Shown here: in pieces, positions 63,010 to 64,000 of the stretch | Layout: each line of letters opens with the position of its first letter | How positions within the stretch are numbered: the stretch's first letter is position 1 | Source: Pegea sp. RAD2-039 | Taxonomy: Eukaryota > Chordata > Thaliacea > Salpida > Salpidae | Direction of reading: 5' to 3' | DNA length: 64,000 nt | Assembly: GCA_034620365.1 (NCBI GenBank) | Contig: JAQGEQ010000048.1 | Coordinates: 372,001-436,000, forward strand | Notes under the pieces: generated by a model | The model's database searches: none | Seen by the model: only the letters and a program-made list of their open reading frames with translations | Told to the model about the DNA's origin: nothing | Position numbers and translations under genes: made by a program

Positions 63010-64000
63010 AGTATTCTTATTATTTAGTTAGAGAATAGTCGTTCATTTATAGTTGTTGATTGCTGTTGTAGGCTGTCTTATTAATTAGTCTTAAAGTTTA
63101 TTGAAATAAAGTGCTTATAGAGTTCATCAATAACGTCAACTCCTAAATGTTTAAATAAAGACACAAACACTTAACATCATATCTATTTACTTATTAATAA
63201 GTATTTTACCACGTAATTTGTTTTTAAATACCCTTGAATAAAATTGTGCTTGTGATAAATCAGTTGATTGACAAAATAATGTCCTCTAAAAATCTTAGTA
63301 CTACTGGTAAAGTATTACGATCTTGTAATTGAGTACCAATGACGACATATGATGTACAATTCGTTTAATTATCAAGTTAGCAAACTATTTCCGAGTAACT
63401 TTGACCACTATACATGAAAACAAATTAAATACGGTTGATAAGATTACAACTAAAAACAGCAAACATTAAATTTTAATTCTCTTTTACACATGAATAGTTC
63501 ATTTGAAGAGGTTCACAAATATAAGCCATTTCTGTGCAGATTAATGAGCTCTACTTGCCAAATGATAAAACCAACACTTTTATAACAAATAATTTAGCAA
63601 GTATTTTTACCGAACAATTTTTGAAGCTGCTAATTATACTACAGAGGTTTGGTCAGCTGTTTTTATTTTTGATTAATAACAGCTGCGAATTGTATAAAAC
63701 TTTTCTGAAAAATTATTAAAATGTATTTTTTTGGAAGTTTAATATTTGTTATAACCATAATAATCTAAATACTTAATATTTTTTTTGTTTTTGAATTAAA
63801 CAACTTTACAATTATTATTTATTAATTGCTTTAAATGTGGTTCTTGAAACCTCAAGTTTTGTTTTGATTAAAACATTCTACAAATATTAACTAGGTTAGT
63901 AACAAGTCAAAGTAGCAAATTTTTTGTCAACTTTTGTATTTTAACCTCAGTATACAAACTCTTATTCTTAACTATTGATTTAGAGTTGATCTGAGTTTTG
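63010..64000. other. Right-edge AT-rich stretch
   Basis: No supported gene. The forward frame at 63540-63719 (INELYLPNDKTNTFITNN and on) follows a TTCTGTGCAG acceptor-like sequence but becomes a hydrophobic low-complexity run. Upstream exons of the preceding reverse-strand model may lie here. Confidence 0.4.

Noticed and set aside
1-64000. CRISPR arrays, bacterial operons, tRNA or rRNA genes
   Set aside because: No regularly spaced repeats, no bacterial gene organisation and no complete tRNA cloverleaf or rRNA core was found; the B-box-like motifs near 51.5 kb do not make a tRNA.

Overview
The window is nuclear DNA of an invertebrate animal. It is strongly AT-rich and has short GT..AG introns, AATAAA poly(A) signals and several unmistakable metazoan genes: TRAPPC13, alanyl-tRNA synthetase, RCC2, a Y-box protein and RPL8. 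A GH9 (animal endoglucanase family) gene fits lineages that kept ancestral animal cellulases. The phylum cannot be fixed from the sequence alone. Most genes are split into exons too short to appear as long ORFs, so the models here were built by hand from reading frame, intron phase and family similarity.

Layout. 1-426 (-): first coding exon of a secreted or membrane LRR protein that runs off the left edge. 0.5-15 kb: gene desert with low-complexity DNA and one weak coding relic. 15.2-16.3 kb: a small split gene (possibly ORC6-like, -) and a coding-like scrap. 17.6-22.1 kb (+): TRAPPC13 (single exon) and, 340 bp behind it, AARS (one intron). 24.6-27.0 kb (-): RCC2 in ten exons. 30.2-31.8 kb: decayed retroelements (a Ty3-type integrase scrap and a LINE reverse transcriptase). 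35.9-39.7 kb (+): a two-CUB single-pass membrane protein. 40.4-45.3 kb (-): a twenty-exon gene encoding two tandem GH9 domains. 47.3-50.6 kb (+): Y-box cold-shock protein in eight exons. 52.2-56.4 kb (+): an unrecognised 977-residue single-pass membrane protein in nine exons. 57.6-58.7 kb (+): an unrecognised 259-residue multi-pass membrane protein. 59.2-61.3 kb (-): RPL8, with a well-formed H/ACA snoRNA candidate in one intron and weaker snoRNA-like elements in two others. 62.4-63.0 kb (-): possible 3' exons of another gene.

The most striking item is the GH9 gene. Both fused domains keep the fold-defining sequence and the first Asp of the DAGD motif, but each has lost the catalytic base Asp, the active-site His and the catalytic Glu. 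The protein looks like a tandem pseudo-cellulase, perhaps a carbohydrate-binding or structural surface protein, rather than an enzyme. The second notable item is the RPL8 intron RNA, which has hairpin, H box (ANANNA), hairpin and ACA plus three nucleotides, all in the host-gene orientation.

The genes are not a functional cluster. They mix housekeeping functions (translation, membrane traffic, cytoskeleton and chromosome control) with lineage-specific surface proteins.
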